From assembly GCA_019162745.1 (NCBI GenBank), contig JAFLLC010000122.1:36410-100409 (forward strand): DNA of 64,000 nt, written 5' to 3'. The notes below the pieces were generated by a model. It ran no database searches. It saw nothing but the letters and a program-made list of their open reading frames with translations, and was not told where the DNA came from. Both the position numbers and the translations under genes were made by a program. The DNA is from Deltaproteobacteria bacterium. Lineage in GTDB: Bacteria > Desulfobacterota > Desulfuromonadia > Geobacterales > Pseudopelobacteraceae. Of the stretch, positions 62,808 through 64,000 are shown in pieces (position 1 is the first letter of the stretch; each line of letters begins with the position of its first letter).

Positions 62808-63515
62808 TCAATCACCGTCGCGGCTGAAGCGGTATCCGACAGCGCGAACCGTCTGAAAATGTTTTGGGTGAGAGGGATCAGGTTCAAAATATTTCCGGAG
62901 CCGGACGATAAAATTGTCCAATGTTCTGGTTTCGGTGTCGCTGCTGTAGCCCCAGACAGACTGCAGCAGGTCACTGCGATGGATGGCCAGACCCTCTTTC
63001 TGAAAAAAAAGTGACAGCACCCGCACTTCCATTTCGGTCAGGTCAATCTCCCCCTGGGCTGTTCTGGCCCGGTATGAAAGAAGAAAAACCTCATTTTCGC
63101 CAAAACGATACCCCTCCTCGACCGGATCCGGTCGATACCATGAAGACCGCCGCAGCATCCCTTTGACCCGCAGCAAAAATTCCACCAGATTGAACGGTTT
63201 GGTGAGGTAATCATCGGCACCGTTTTCCAACCCCTCCACCCGGTCGGCATCGTCGGAGCGGGCGGTCAGCATCAGAATGGGGACACGCGGATCGACTTTT
63301 CTGATGGCACGGCACGCCTGGAAACCGTCCATGCCGGGGAGCATGACATCCAGAATGATCAGGTCGAAACGTTCAATCTCAAGAGTTGCAAGAGCCCGCT
63401 CGGCGGTTTCAAAATGGCTGACCCGGTGCCCCTCTTCTTCCAGGTTGAAACAGATGCCGCGAGCCAGATGAATTTCATCTTCTACGAGCATGATATGCGG
63501 TTTGTCATCGCTCAT
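62808..63515 (-). CDS. OmpR/PhoB-family response regulator
   Basis: A 235-residue two-component regulator. Receiver: MLVEDE acidic pair, phospho-acceptor Asp in IILDVMLPGMDG (about 55), Thr in MLTARS and Lys in YLTKPF. The winged-helix output has LTEMEVRVLSLFF and TLDNFIVRLRKYFEPDP...TVRAVGYRF. It follows the histidine kinase gene by 11 bp. Target genes unknown. Confidence 0.93.
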   Translation of the reverse strand: MSDDKPHIMLVEDEIHLARGICFNLEEEGHRVSHFETAERALATLEIERFDLIILDVMLPGMDGFQACRAIRKVDPRVPILMLTARSDDADRVEGLENGADDYLTKPFNLVEFLLRVKGMLRRSSWYRPDPVEEGYRFGENEVFLLSYRARTAQGEIDLTEMEVRVLSLFFQKEGLAIHRSDLLQSVWGYSSDTETRTLDNFIVRLRKYFEPDPSHPKHFQTVRAVGYRFSRDGD

Positions 63516-63526
63516 GTAAGCTCACC

Positions 63527-64000
63527 TCATACTGCGGGAAATTTTATGGTAAATGTGCACCCTTTGCCTGGCCCTTCACTTGTCACTCCGACCGTACCGC
63601 CATACCCCTTGATGACAGATTCCACGATGTAAAGACCAAGCCCGGTTCCTCGTACGTTGTCACCGGGAGGCTGGGCACGGTAAAATCGATCAAATACCAA
63701 TTTTCGCTCTTTCTTGTCCAGTCCCCGGCCATGATCCTGCACGAAAAGCTGCAGCCACGCCCCGCTTTTGACCAGTCGGACCGATATTTCCGGACTTTGC
63801 GGTGAATAGAGTACCGCATTCTCAAACAGGTTGCGAATCACCATACCCATCTCTTCCGGATCTACCAGTGCCTTCAGCCCTGGTGCCGCATCCAACGAAA
63901 TGCTTCCGCCCTGCGGCAGTGCGCTCCGCTCCCTTTCCACATGCTCGTTCACCAGCTGCGTCAGGTCGGTCACCCTCCGGTCTGACTGCTTGCGGCGCTG
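63527..64000 (-). CDS. Sensor histidine kinase, C-terminal part (partial)
   Basis: The frame continues past the right edge of the window (in-frame codons up to 64000), so only the last 157 residues are seen. They carry the HATPase domain: N box VIRNLFENAVLYSP, G1 FVQDHGRGLD, F box VFDRFYRAQP and G2 GTGLGLYIVESVIKGYGG. The His-containing dimerisation domain and sensor lie outside. It would phosphorylate the adjacent OmpR-type regulator. Confidence 0.92.
   Translation of the reverse strand, partial: QRRKQSDRRVTDLTQLVNEHVERERSALPQGGSISLDAAPGLKALVDPEEMGMVIRNLFENAVLYSPQSPEISVRLVKSGAWLQLFVQDHGRGLDKKERKLVFDRFYRAQPPGDNVRGTGLGLYIVESVIKGYGGTVGVTSEGPGKGCTFTIKFPAV

Overview
The window looks like the replication-origin region of a Geobacter/Desulfuromonas-type deltaproteobacterium (Desulfobacterota). 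The evidence is gene content only: a dnaA-dnaN-recF-gyrB block facing rpmH-rnpA-yidD-yidC-mnmE-mnmG-rsmG across an AT-rich gap with DnaA-like boxes, a futalosine-pathway menaquinone gene (mqnC), a diheme c-type lipoprotein, and a gspH-N type II secretion block. Species cannot be fixed by eye.

Layout. 1-10.4 kb: the end of a DnaJ-type chaperone gene, then on the minus strand a two-partner secretion pair (TpsB transporter, 2,297-residue repeat-built TpsA exoprotein) followed by two FlgO-like lipoproteins. 10.4-16.2 kb (minus): ispF, gpsA, a HEAT-like protein and gyrA. 16.2-34.9 kb: an AT-richer accessory insert between gyrA and gyrB, genes that are commonly adjacent in relatives. Its gyrA-proximal third is a graveyard: a truncated methyltransferase, a DUF1848 gene fused by deletion to the first residues of a YpsA-like gene, an IHF/HU gene, a DUF429-like gene, an internally deleted RNA ligase, and a REP-associated transposase (RAYT) next to a REP-like hairpin array. 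Its gyrB-proximal part is one five-gene minus-strand operon resembling class 1 DISARM phage defence: a 1,727-residue DrmA/DrmB-like helicase-DUF1998 fusion with a nuclease-like C-terminus, a DrmD-like SNF2 helicase, an AlbA_2/HATPase regulator, a four-helix-bundle protein, and a DrmMI-like adenine methyltransferase.

34.9-47.9 kb: origin block with gyrB, recF, dnaN, dnaA (minus) and rpmH to rsmG (plus). Two parS sites lie at mnmG, but parA/parB are not in the window. 48-58.9 kb (plus): a thioesterase, mqnC, rnd, gspHIJKLMN, nadD, rsfS, rlmH, gpmI, mostly with overlapping stop/start codons. 59-64 kb: an orphan nuclease-like gene, an FAH-family hydrolase, a cardiolipin-synthase-like phospholipase D, TatD, a diheme lipoprotein, and a convergent OmpR-type response regulator with the end of its histidine kinase.

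The most unusual signal is a family of inverted short-tandem-repeat elements in the defence operon. Two copies are exactly 74 bp (five heptads, 11-bp centre, four inverted heptads). A third has the same arms, but its centre is replaced by the four-helix-bundle gene. One copy lies in frame inside the SNF2 helicase gene, and a solo arm lies in frame in the methyltransferase gene. The copies also supply stop codons, a Shine-Dalgarno sequence and a start codon to operon genes. A related element built from nonamers lies upstream of ispF.
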